Origin: Platanthera guangdongensis
Taxonomy: Eukaryota; Streptophyta; Magnoliopsida; Asparagales; Orchidaceae
Assembly (NCBI GenBank): GCA_039583875.1
Contig: CM077162.1
Span: 109,773,808-109,837,807, forward strand
Length of the DNA: 64,000 bases
Reading direction: 5' to 3'
Shown: piece after piece, positions 1 to 10,184 of the stretch
How positions within the stretch are numbered: position 1 is the first letter of the stretch
Layout of the letters: each line of letters opens with the position of its first letter
Program-made: the position numbers and the translations under genes
The notes under the pieces: model-generated
Database searches by the model: none
Seen by the model: only the letters and a program-made list of their open reading frames with translations
Told to the model about the DNA's origin: nothing

Positions 1-2333
1 TACGAGAAACGGGCATTACGAGTTATGGTCATGCCGTTTGGGCTGACGAATGCGCCGTCAGTGTTCATGGATCTGATGAACATGAATTTCAGGGAGTACC
101 TAGACCACTTTGTGATCGTCTTCATCGACGACATATTAGTGGAGAGGGAATTGGGATGGATCCGACGAAGATTGTTGTGATACGAGAGTGGCCTGTGCTG
201 TCTACGGTAGCGGAAGTCCGGAGTTTTCTGGGGCTTGCCAGCTATTACAGGTGCTTCGTGGAGAAATGCTCGCGGATAGCGTTACCCCTCACGACTCTGA
301 TGAGGAAAGAGCAGAAGTCTGTTTGGAAGTTGGAATGCGCAAATGATTTTGAGGTGCTGAAGAGTCGATTGACCACGACGCTTGTGCTGAGTTCGCCGAG
401 TGGGACCGAAGGTTTTGAGATCTATAGTATTGATTCAGGCAGTGGATTGGGTTTTGTCCTACTGCAGCATGGAAGTGTGATAGCATATGGCTCGCGACAT
501 CTGAAAGTGCATGAGAGGAATTATCCGGTCCATGACTTGGAGTTAGCGGCCGTGATTTTTGCCTTGAAGCTGTGGAGGAACTACTTGTATGGGGTGAAGG
601 TCGATATCTATACCGACCACAAGAGCCTGAAATACTTGTTGGATCAGAAGGATTTGAACATGCGATAGTGGAGATGGATGGAGTTCCAAGGGGACTACAC
701 ATTCAAGGTCCATTATGTGCCTGGGAAAGGCAATGCAGTTGGGGATGCATTGAGTCGCAGGGCCCCAGCTCAAGCCAATTGGCTGTCGGTCCATGACGAG
801 CGGCTGGTTCGGGAGTTGGAGGTATTGGAGATCTCTTGCATAGACAAGCAGACAAGTGCTGAAGCGTTATTGAATTGGACAGAAGTTCAGTATGACCTGC
901 CTGATCGGATTCGATAGGCTTTGGATTTGGATGGCTGAATGAAGCAAATCATGGTTGAGGCTTTGGATGGGTCAAATTCCCAATTTGAGGTTGTGGATGG
1001 ATTGCTATGGAAGGACGGTCATCTATGCATCCCAAGTGTGGGAAAACTGCAGGTGGAATTGATGTACGAGGCGCATCACACCAAGTACTCGATTCACCCA
1101 GGGAGCACGAAGATGTACCGCGATATGAAGAAACTGTTCTGGTGGCCAGGACTTAAGAAGGATGTGGCACTCTATGCGGCGAAGTGTCAAACATGCGCCT
1201 TGGTGAAGGCAGAATGCCAAAAGCCTGGAGGTTTCTTGAAGTTCTTACCTATTCCGGAGTGGAAATTCGACGACATTACTATGGACTTTGTCCATGGTTT
1301 GCCTAGGTCGCAAAAGGGCAACGACGCCATCTAGGTGGTCGTGGATCGTTTGACGAAAGTGTCGCACTTCATTCCGTATAGGAAGGATGAGTCTGTGGAG
1401 AAATTGGCAAAGTTATATGTGGATAAAATTGTATGGCTTGACGGTGTGCCCCACAACATCGTGAGTGATCGTGATGGACAGTTTACATCCAATGATTGGA
1501 GGTTAGTGCAGCAGATGTTGGGAACAAAGCTGAGTTTCAGCAAAGCCTTTCATCCGCAGACGGATGGTCAAACTGAGAGGGTCAATAGGATGATGAAAGA
1601 CATGCTTCGCATGTGCGTTCTGGATTTCGGGAAGCAGTGGGAAGATCACCTATACTTGGTGGAATTCGCTTACAACAATAGCTACCAGGCGAGCATACAA
1701 ATGGCGCCCTTCGAGACCCTTTATGGTAGAAGATGTCGCATGCCGTTGTCTTGGTTGGAAACGGGTGAGTCAAATTTGTACAAGCGCCAAGAGGTGGAAG
1801 ATGCAATGTCATTGGTTCGAACGATTCGAGAGAGATTGCTAATCGCTCAGGACTGCCTAGCTAAGTACTATAACGACAAGCATAGGAACGTGGAGTTTGC
1901 TGTCGGCGACTAGGTGTACCTGAAGATCAAGCCTTTCAAGTGTGTCTCGCGTGTGTGGCGCTTGAAGAAGCTAAGCCCGAGATACCTTGGACCGTTTGAG
2001 GTTATGGAGCAGATTGGCGAAGCATCTTATCGATTGAGGATATCAGTGGAGCTAAGTGGTCTATTCGACGTATTCCACATATCGGTGCTACGGAAGGTGG
2101 TGCAAGAGTCTTCGCAAGTGATTGCTGTCGATCAAGTGCCAGTTGATAATGAGTTGACAACGAAGGTTAAGCCCGTTCGCATTGAGGACTCGGAAGTCAA
2201 GTGGTTGCGTAACAAAGAGATTATGATGGTCAAGGTCTGTCGGGACAACTGCAGTTCGGAGGAGCTCTCGTGGGAGCGAGAGAAGACCATGCTTGAGGAG
2301 TACCCGGAGTTATTCCACTCATGTACCGTTTAA
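1..2333 (+). pseudogene. Tekay-type chromovirus pol, 3' part (RT end, RNase H, integrase, chromodomain)
   Basis: This is the C-terminal part of a Ty3/gypsy polyprotein. Bases 1-147 encode the RT palm end with MPFGLTNAP and the catalytic FIDD. About 130 bp are then missing, because the reading frame jumps from FIDDILV to GMDPTK, the start of the RT connection region. RNase H follows (about 410-760, TDHKSLKY and DALSR motifs), then the integrase zinc region (HPGSTK, CQTC, about 1070-1210), the DDE core (TMDFV, SDRDGQF, QTERVN), and a C-terminal domain ending in a divergent chromodomain (KVKPVRIED, LSWERE, YPELF). Everything from 156 to 2333 is one frame with stops at 666, 915, 936, 1332 and 1911. 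Most replace an expected Trp or Gln. The copy is dead. The window starts inside it, so gag and protease lie upstream. Lineage is by recall of the chromodomain and integrase style. Confidence 0.88.
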
Positions 2334-2378
2334 GTTTGTTTTTATCTTTCTTTATGAAATTTCAGGACGAAATTATTT

Positions 2379-2393
2379 TAAGAGGCAGAGAGT
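2379..2393 (+). promoter_or_regulatory. Polypurine tract of the upstream Tekay-type element
   Basis: An almost pure purine stretch (AAGAGGCAGAGAGT) lies 46 bases after the pol stop and directly abuts the TGTAATGCCCC start of the LTR. This is the expected site for plus-strand priming. The minus-strand element at 17921-29802 has the same arrangement (AGGGGGAGTGAC before TGTAACGCCCC). Confidence 0.7.
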
Positions 2394-2477
2394 TGTAATG
2401 CCCCAAAACTCAAAAGAGCGACGGGTGGTGTTTTTAGACAAGTTTGGAACTTGTAAGGGTCACACGACCTGGGACAC

Positions 2478-2891
2478 GGGCGTGTCCCGGGGACATGTCG
2501 TGCTCGGGTTTGATGATGGCCGTGTAGTCGACGAATTTCAGTCGACGATCATCGAGCAGCGAACACGGCCTGAGACACGGGCGTGTCCCAGGCCCTGTCC
2601 TACTCGGGTGGTTAGCCGAGTTGTGGTCGGGGTGAAACATGGCCTGGAGCACAGGCGTTTTCGGGTATAACACAGGCGTGTCATTTGGGACACGGGCGTG
2701 TCCAATACCCGTGTTCTTCACGGGTTGGTGTTGGTCCTGTGTCGATGTAGGAACACGGACCACTACACGGCCGTGTACTAGATGACATGGGCGTGTGAAG
2801 TCGGACACAGGCGTGTCGAGAGCCTGTGTACTTTTTGGGACGCGACAGTTTCGACGTCAAATGGGGCACACAGTCTTGGACGCGGGCGTGT
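2478..2891 (+). repeat. Cluster of GGGCGTGT motifs in the U3 part of the LTR
   Basis: Five exact GGGCGTGT octamers begin at 2478, 2579, 2694, 2789 and 2884, many inside longer CACGGGCGTGTCC dyads. Degenerate copies such as CAGGCGTGTC and CACGGCCGTGT lie between them. A U3 enhancer array is the likeliest role by position. The same octamer occurs five times in the Athila LTR at 53034-53366. Confidence 0.75.
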
Positions 2892-4529
2892 CACAAGCCG
2901 TGTTTGTCCCAGGTTTTGGATTTCAAGCCCAAATCGTGGCCGTCCATTCCATTCTTTTCGGGATCCAACGGTTTAGGGCTGTTCCTACTGTGTTATACCC
3001 AGGAATAGGGTTGGAAACCCTCAATCTCCTTAGTTTATTCTCTATCTAGAGTTCTAGAGAGAGGGGAGAGCAAGGAAGAAGAAGGGAGATAGATCCGGCC
3101 GCCAGCGGAGCTTCAGAGCTCCAAATCGTGAGCCAACTTCGGATCTACGGAGGCGAGGTCATTGCGGTGTTTTTCATCCGCATAGATTTCCATGGCGCCA
3201 AAGAGAAATGCTAGGGTAACGATTCTTATCCTAGGACATGTGAAGTCCTCTTTTCCTTTGCATTGGAAGCCTGCTCTCGCGATTTTGTGGTGAGTGTGAG
3301 GCGTTCCTTCAGGTAGACATGAATAGTCCCCGTTGTTTAGTATGTAGAGTCCGTAATCGAGAAACGAACATAGGCATGATGTGTGAAGCCTACCCGGACA
3401 GGTTGGTCTGGATCGGTGATGTTGCATTGCATGAATGGCTAGAGAAGACTCCGTGTGTATGTTTGTTTTTCGGGTTTTCTACTGGTAGATTGCAACAGGG
3501 AGCATAGGGGACTAACTCCAAGGTGCACCCGAAAAACTGGGCAAATGCGTGATTCTGCCAACTTTGTGGCCTGGGATCCAACTTGCATATAACTGGGTTA
3601 TTTGAAGTGTGTGATTCGGATTGGGACTCGGGGAAGTTTGATCCGCGCCCATGTCTTAAGGTGATAGGGTGGTGTGAGCAATGCATTAGGCGGAACCGTA
3701 CCCACTCTATGTCTTTCGGTTAAAGAGACCTAAAGGTGCGTGGCACTTGACGTTGACATAGATGGAGGGTCTTAGGCATTGACCGGAAAGACCATAATGC
3801 TCACGAGAATTTGCCGTCCTAGGGGCAGTGGTGAGTCAGCGGACTTTTATCTTGTTCACCGAGAATGTGCCCTGAGAGCACGTGGTCTATGGACGTGCAT
3901 GCCTACACCTGTGATGAAGTGTTTTTACACTATACTGCTTGGTTATGCTAATAAAGTGCAGGGAAGTAGCATCGCCGCCACAAGTTTGGCGGCAGGGTCA
4001 TTATAATTTGGTCAGCATAGCTGTCCGTTGCTTTTATTTTCTACCGTTGTGATGGATTGTTGCTTTCAGCTGCTGCGGAGCCAAGTGGTAAATAGCGGGC
4101 AGAAGCCCATGTTGCTGATCCAGCCCTCGAAGGCCTAAAAATAAATGTTTACTTATATTATTCATGTATGACCGGCCTTCGTGCCGAGGTTTGGAAAACA
4201 ATTTAATTTTAGTAAACTATTGTAAGGCCATAAGGCCAAGTACTGGTGTATTGTACGTTCATTCCTTCTGGTTTTGTTTAGTGGATATTCATGCTTTTGG
4301 CTGGGTTCTATTTTATTGCAACTTTTAAATTGCTTCCACCAGAATGCACTCTGTGTAGGACATTGATTCTTAGTTGGATGGTAAGTAACTTTCTGTTCTA
4401 TCTGTGGTATATGGCGTCGGGCCCCTGCCGGGCATAGTGTTATATGCTATATGACGGATAGGCGGTGTTACATAGCCTAGGTTGAATTTAGTGAGTTTTA
4501 GTTAGGACTCGGCAGGCACCGCCTGATTC

Positions 4530-4760
4530 CGTTGAGTCTTTTTCGGCGAGTATCGCTAGCTAGTTTGTAGAGTATCATTAGCTATTCATCGAGTATAGCC
4601 GATCGTCGCTAGTTATTTCTATCGAACATAGAAGGATTTACCGAGTATAGCCTTGGAATTCGTCGAGTATCCATGTATGTCGTTGGGTACACTCGTCGAA
4701 TTTTCCAAGACTTGGAGTTTTTCATCGTTTTTGGTCCGGTTCGTCGAGTTTGGTACTTAG
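4530..4760 (+). repeat. Cluster of TCGTCGA / CGAGTAT motifs in the LTR
   Basis: Repeated elements of the form CGAGTAT, TCGTCGAG and ACTCGTCGAA occur about every 30-40 bases, including GGAATTCGTCGAGTAT at about 4655-4670. The order is irregular, so this is a dispersed motif array and not a simple tandem repeat. Similar motifs fill the copia LTR at 59381-60905. Confidence 0.6.
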
Positions 4761-4927
4761 GGTATATTTTGAGTATTTTTATCCCGTAAGTTGTGGAAAG
4801 TGGTTATACTTACGTATATGGTTTTTGTTGGGTCTCTAGGTTGTGTTTTACGGCTAGATTGGCAGTGGATAAAGGACCGCCAATTGGACGTCGTATCGTG
4901 AATCATTGCACGTGGTAGTTTTGATTT

Positions 4928-5071
4928 GGGTCTCTATTTACAGGCTGTTATAGGTGTCTTAGACCTAGTGGCAGCAACTGTGTTGCCTTTGAAACATTAG
5001 GGTCTTTGCTTACAGGCTGTTTTGGTGTGTTGGACCTAGTGGCTGTCACCGTTGTGCCTTTGAGATATTTG
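4928..5071 (+). repeat. Two tandem copies of a 72-bp unit in the LTR
   Basis: Units 4928-4999 and 5000-5071 both run from GGGTCT through TTACAGGCTGTT and GGACCTAGTGGC-like sequence to TGCCTTTGA. The block occupies the same place as the three 40-bp units in the related LTRs at 18937 and 27543, and looks homologous to them in reverse complement. Confidence 0.65.
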
Positions 5072-6135
5072 GGTAAGGTGGTTTGGTTTTGGACGTTTTG
5101 GTCACCTACACAGATACGTGGTTCAACCAGCATTAATGATTCACATGTTTAGGACTATTTAGTTCCTTTACTTCTATTATTTTGGCACATGTTTTTCATT
5201 TTCTTCTACAGGTTTAAGCAAAGCTTGGTGACTTCTCACACTTTGTGCAACTTTTCTCGTTTTGTTGATGAATACTTTCTTACTTGTCTCTTTTGTTAAT
5301 TATATCAGCTGAGGTTGTCAACATTTCTTTTAGTTGGGTTTGGTAACCCCTTTTTGTTATTCACTTGATTATATCTTAATGCTTCTTTTCCACTTGTATT
5401 TTCTTGCTGAGGTGTTCTTCTTTTGAATGCCTCAGGTTTAGGGCAGTAGCCGGTTGAGCGGCTAGGTTGGGAGCTTGCTAGTGGACTGCTATGTTGTAGA
5501 GGTTTTCCTCACTGTAGTGAGGTAGTTTTGTTATTTTCTTATTAGTGCAAACATACAGACTTTCCAGTGGGTTTGTGTCAGGTTGTTGACGCGCGCTGGT
5601 GGTTTTCAATTGAGGTGCAAAGTATTTTGCTAAGTTGTTATTTTGCCTATTTTGCGGTGGTTTTTTACTTGCTCTCTGGGATGGTTTTATGCTAGGTTGA
5701 ACTGTTAGGTATTTTATAGTATAAAATCTATTATTCTTACATCATGCATTCCATATTTGAAAAACTAAACCACTATATTTAAACAGTCGTAAAAACTATT
5801 TTCACTACTATTATAAATCTTAAGTCTTGCATACCATGAGTTGTTCTTCGGGGATATTTGTACTCATGTACGATGTTAAATCACATAATCAAAGTATCTT
5901 TGCAGCATGTAACAATACTTTTACTCGTGGACTAGTTGATCCACTGTGTCAAGGGATACGACCATCTAACTTAAACTGGTTTTCTCTTAACAACTTGTGA
6001 ATTTCTTGTAAATGGTAGAGTTTTGGGGTTTGTCTGAGCGTCTGCAGTTATCCCTTGCATGGCGTGGCATCATGACACATATTTTCTCTTACTCTAATAT
6101 AAGTTTAAATGCTGAGAAAATGCGGGTTGTCACAG

Positions 6136-6151
6136 TTGGAATCAGAGGGAT
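6136..6151 (+). promoter_or_regulatory. Primer-binding site of the downstream Tekay-type element
   Basis: TTGGAATCAGAGGGAT follows the LTR end by one base. It resembles TGGTATCAGAGC, the usual site complementary to the 3' end of initiator tRNA-Met. The related element has TTGGTGTCAGAGG at the same place (26512-26529, minus strand). Confidence 0.75.
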
Positions 6152-6286
6152 AGGTTGTTTGACAATTTCGTCGAATAGCTATCTCAGGTTTTTTTTAAGT
6201 CTTCTAGCGTCATTTCATACACACACCGATGTATCATCATTATGTCTTGGCTGAGGCATGAACACTACACTCATAAGCATGATAGG

Positions 6287-6521
6287 AAGTATACGGGGGC
6301 ATATTATGAAGTATGGGATACATAATATGTGTTTGTATATGGATCCACCATAGGTGGCAACATGTGACGGTTATGTAGTATGGGATGTTTAACCATCACC
6401 ACATGGATGCTCATTAGCGTGTTTTCTCATTCGTTGCATGAGATGTTATGTAGTATTGGATGCATAACATTTCATGTATACGCTGCTCATAACATGCATT
6501 AAGGTCTTTATTAGAATGCAT
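6287..6521 (+). other. Leader RNA hairpin array (three constant-loop hairpins plus a fourth stem-loop)
   Basis: Hairpin 1 (6300-6329) pairs CATATTATG with CATAATATG around a 12-nt loop. Hairpin 2 (6361-6405) has outer stem CATGTG/CACATG, inner stem GGTTATG/TTTAACC and the loop TAGTATGGGATG. Hairpin 3 (6443-6470) pairs ATGTTATG with CATAACAT around TAGTATTGGATG. A fourth stem-loop (6494-6521) pairs ATGCATT with AATGCAT. Hairpin loops start about 70 bases apart. The same four structures occur in the same order in the related minus-strand element at 26152-26379. They lie between the primer-binding site and gag, where packaging, dimerisation or translation signals of retroelement RNA sit. The function is inferred. 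Confidence 0.75.
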
Positions 6522-6827
6522 AGAACAACATGCATTGCATAACATAGCATTAACACACGTGTCAAGCTAAAGGTATGCATGATGACATATGCACACACAT
6601 GGTTTTGAAGTAAAAAGAATGAAAATTCATGCATTCAAGGTTTATGTACACGAGTCAATAGGTTGATGGAATATCATCCTGAGTTAAGCATGACATCATT
6701 ATTGAAAATCCTAGAGCAAGTTAGCAGCTTTATCAAGTACTTAACCATGTATTTTTTGGACTGTGTTGTTTAGTTCTAGCGGTTCGTCTAGGTTTTGATT
6801 AGTTGTTTGTTGATCTTGTAGGTTGGC

Positions 6828-7974
6828 ACCTAAGCACGTAGCGACTAGGTTGACTGCCCAGTCAGAGGGCGAGTCTTCGGGTGCGCAGAGTAATGTAGTG
6901 ATCGAAAGTCTGCGGTAGAGTAATGAGACTTTGTCTGGACAATTGGTGGAGATGCAGACGCAGATCCAAGTGTTATTATCTGTTGTGTTAGGACAACTGT
7001 GGAGAGTGCAGGACCCTATTATGGGTCTAACTGTTCTTGCTCTCCCTTCTCCTCTGGTGCCTCTGGTCTTGTTGCCACCAAAGAAGACTTTTATCTAGCA
7101 TTTCCAGCAATTAGGACCACCTTCATACGATGGTCGAGCGGATTTCATGGTTTTGGACGATTAGCTTATAACATTCGAGGAGATGTTCTCATACTCAGGA
7201 GTTTCTGACGATCAGTTAGTATTGATTGTTGCATATCAGCTGAAGGGCTTGGAAAAGAATTGGTGGCTGAGAGAAAAGGAAAATTTAAAGGATGGTTGTA
7301 CTTGAGAATCTTTCAATGAGCTGTTGTTAAAGAAGTTTCTGCCATCGGTCGAGCGGGACGGTCTGATGGATGAATTTATACACTAAATGCAAAGACAACT
7401 CACTGTGAGTGAGTATGAAGTGGAGTTTAGTAAGCTGAGCCGGTTCGCTTCAGATTTAGTTATTTCTGAAGCCAGTAGGGTTAAACATTTTTTGGGTGGT
7501 ATAAGGAGTGACATGATGCAGCTAGCTAGTGCATACAGATCAACAAGTTATGCTGAAGTGGTAGAGTCCGCGTTGAAGGTCGAGGCGATTGATAACGCCA
7601 AGAATATAGGCCAGCAAATAAGAAAAGATAAGAGAAAGCCTGACGAGGGCAAGAGTATTCGGGAATAGAGTTTTGCTTCAAGGAAGAAAAGCAATGAAGC
7701 ATGCAGTTTTTATGGTCGACCGGGCCATCAGTTCGAGAAGTGCTTTAAGAGGATAGGGGCTCAGAAGCAAGAGCAGGTGCATGTGATACAAAGTGTTCCT
7801 AAAGGGGATTTAGTATGTTTTGTGTGTAAGCAGAAGGGGCACGATGCTACCCATTGTTGGGTAAAGAAAATAGGCTGCTTTCAGTGCAGACAAGAAGGAC
7901 ATTTCAAGTTACAGTTCCTGCAGACTCAGCCACTGTTGCAACCAGTTCCACTTCAGGCTTTGCCACCGCCGTAA
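6828..7974 (+). pseudogene. Tekay-type gag, decayed
   Basis: This gag encodes the capsid-type protein of the second family member. It matches the gag of the minus-strand element in order: an Arg/Ser-rich start with QSEGESSG, a QIQVLLS-type segment, GPPSYDGRADF, YQLKGLEKNWW, FLPSVERDGLMDEF, TVSEYEVEFSKLSRFA, then three zinc knuckles (CX2CX4HX4C). The first knuckle has lost a Cys (CSFYGRPGHQFEKC), the second is intact (CFVCKQKGHDATHC), and the third has lost its last Cys. In-frame stops occur at 7384 and 7666 and further upstream. No intact ATG start was fixed. The homologous start in the other copy is MLPKHPATR. Confidence 0.8.
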
Positions 7975-9102
7975 AAGTTGGACAAGGGAAAGGGCAAGCT
8001 GAATGTGGTTTCGTTGGAGGAAGCTCATACATCTACTCAAGTGATATCAGGTTAGATCCTTCCCTAGTTTTATTAGAGTGTCATCTCTTGACTCTCGATC
8101 TGGTTGGTGACGCGTTTAGTGTCAAGTTTCCTTTTGGTGATTCTGTGGTATTGGACCAATGTAGTCAGAGTTTTCTGATTCTCTTAGGTGATTTTCTAGC
8201 AGCTGCAGATTTGAAGGTGTTAGACCTGAACAATTTTGATGTGATCTTGGGCATGGACTGGTTGTCCAGATATGATGTTGTTATCCAGTGCAAGGTTAAG
8301 CACTTGTACTTCAAGATGGACAACGGTCAACCGAGGAATGTTTATGGTAACCTATGCCAGGTTTATCCGTTTATTTCTGTGGTATGTGTTGGGAGGTTTT
8401 AGATTTCGGATGTTTTGCTTGTTTGGTTTCTGTTTTGGAAACCGTTGTTAGCTTGCCACGATTAGAGGAGATTTTGGTGGTGCGTGAGTTTCCGGATGTT
8501 TTTCCAGCTAATCTTCCTGGCCTTTCACCTGAGATAGATGTGGAGTTCGTCATAGATCTTGAGCCGGGTACCCATCCTATTGCTAAGGAATCGTACTGTA
8601 TGGCTCTGCGTGAGCTGGAGGAGTTACGTACCCAGTTGGATGGGTTGCTTCACAATGTGTTCATTAGACCGAGTTCTTCACCGTGGGTTGCACCCGTTTT
8701 ATTTGTGAAGAAAAAGGATGGATCAATGAGGCTGCGTATTGATTATAGAGAGCTGAATAGGGTGAACATTAAGAACAAGTACCCCCTGCTGAGAATTGAT
8801 GATTTGTTTGACCAGTTCTGTGGTAGTTCTATATTTTCGAAGATTTACCTTTGTTTAGGCTACCAACAGTTGAGGATTCATGAGACGGATATCCCATGGA
8901 CTGCCTTTCATTCCCGGCATGGACATTTTGAGTTCTTGGTGATGTCCTTTGGTTTGACTAATTCACCCTCTATCTTTATGGATATTATGAACAGAGTGTT
9001 CAAGGATTTTCTAGATTGTTTCGTGGTCGTGTTTATAGATGATGTTCTAATGTACTCCCATAGTGCTGTGGAGCATGCGCAACACTTGTAGTTAGTTTTG
9101 TC
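7975..9102 (+). pseudogene. Tekay-type protease remnant and reverse transcriptase, truncated
   Basis: The protease part keeps the flap region [14 protein letters not shown] (about 8235-8275), but the DSGAT active-site segment seen in the related element has been lost. After a frame change near 8390, RT runs from [17 protein letters not shown] through [20 protein letters not shown] and [10 protein letters not shown] to the catalytic FIDD near 9035. A TAG at 9089 and then an abrupt change of sequence after LVLS (about 9102) end the homology. RNase H and integrase are absent. The break abuts Tat-type sequence, so this element was cut by an insertion or rearrangement. Confidence 0.82.
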
Positions 9103-9240
9103 CCGCTTTGACTACTTGTCCCGCTTGACCTTCGTCGCAGACATTGCGTACTTGTCATGCTTGACTTCAGTCGCAGACGTTGCGTACTTGTCCCGCTTGA
9201 CATCGGTCGTGGATATTAAGAATTTCAATCCCGCTTATGT
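9103..9240 (+). repeat. Tandem repeat of about 36 bp, three units
   Basis: Units contain CGCTTGAC, TCGCAGAC and TTGCGTACTTGTC, with the last unit decayed. The block begins exactly where the Tekay-type RT homology stops and opens the Tat-type segment. It is not similar to any other repeat in the window. Confidence 0.6.
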
Positions 9241-10184
9241 GTTCTTTGTATGGAAAGCACTGCCGCACGCACCTGCCCACATTGACACATAAGTGCATGT
9301 CTTCATCTATTTTTGCAGGACAACACGAGCCTATCCGCTACCTCGCGGTTTTATTAAACGGCATGAACAGGTTGTATTACACAGGCCGCCCAGTTACATA
9401 TTCCGGCTTAAATTATTTGCTAACCCGCCGGATTATTATTACTATATTTGGGAACTCGGCCGACTTACGTCCGCCTATCCGCTATTCAGTATCTTATTTG
9501 GCTTTCATATATCAATTGCCGGTTTATGTTTGATATGGACAGGAAGTCGGCCGACCTGCATCTGGCACTTAATTCCTGGCTTTGATCCGCCGACTTCTAT
9601 GGTATTAATTCTCGGCTTCCATATGCCTATATCGGTCTGTATTGTCGGAAGCCGAAGATTGTTTCTCTATTCTTGTTCCTTGTATCAAATGGGCAATTCG
9701 CTTCAGAGTTCTCCCTAGCCGCGATCTTATACTTCAATGTTATGGTTGTTTGGCGACTGCGACGGGTAGCCGCGCGGCTTAGCAGTCACGGTTTATCTAT
9801 AAGCAAGCCGCGGTCAATCAGCTCTTCCAACAGTTAACATTGAGTGATTCATTAAGGCAAATTGCGGTTTAATTGGTTAGCCGTTCGGCTTATTGTCGAC
9901 CTGCATTCCGGAATAAACCGCAGGGAAATATATCTCTCTTGCGGATAACTTTGTTAAAGTCGCAGCGTAAACTCAGCCGGTTTATATGCTTATATTTAAA
10001 ATTGGAAGTTATACTGAGACCGCGCGGACTTAATCAAGTAAGAAAAGTAAGATATAGTAAAGAAAGGTAAAATTGCCTTCATTTCTATTTCATTAAGTAC
10101 TACAAAGTTTTAATCGCGCGGTTACAAAAACAATACCGCCGATTTCCAAAAAGTTCAAAATACAAAAAATAAGTTACAGATTTT
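9241..10184. other. Non-coding 3' region of a Tat-type element
   Basis: I see no conserved coding frame here. The stretch is AT/GC mixed, has many CCG-rich words, and includes the first two CCGCGCGG octamers (9770, 10020). It lies downstream (minus strand) of the antisense gene at 10185-11984 and would hold that gene's 3' end. By comparison with other Tat elements it is the spacer between pol and the antisense genes, but the pol that should precede it is missing. Confidence 0.5.

Larger units (their letters stand above)
2394..6134 (+). repeat. LTR of the Tekay-type family, shared by two internal regions
   Basis: This 3.74-kb LTR starts TGTAATGCCCC right after a polypurine tract and ends GGTTGTCACA right before a primer-binding site. 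It is therefore the 3' LTR of the element at 1-2393 and the 5' LTR of the element at 6135-9102. It is collinear, though diverged, with the LTRs of the minus-strand element (17921-21170 and 26530-29802): both have the TGTAAYGCCCC start, a tandem block near 1.1 kb from the 3' end, a recognisable CTCTGGGAGGATTTATG-like block, and the GCGGGTTGT-CACA end. It carries its own motif clusters, listed separately. I see no real gene inside it. Short ORFs in it are not conserved in the related LTRs. Confidence 0.8.

Noticed and set aside
3113..4006. Small open frames inside the shared LTR as host genes
   Set aside because: Not kept in the homologous LTRs at 17921-21170 and 26530-29802; they lack start context and domains.
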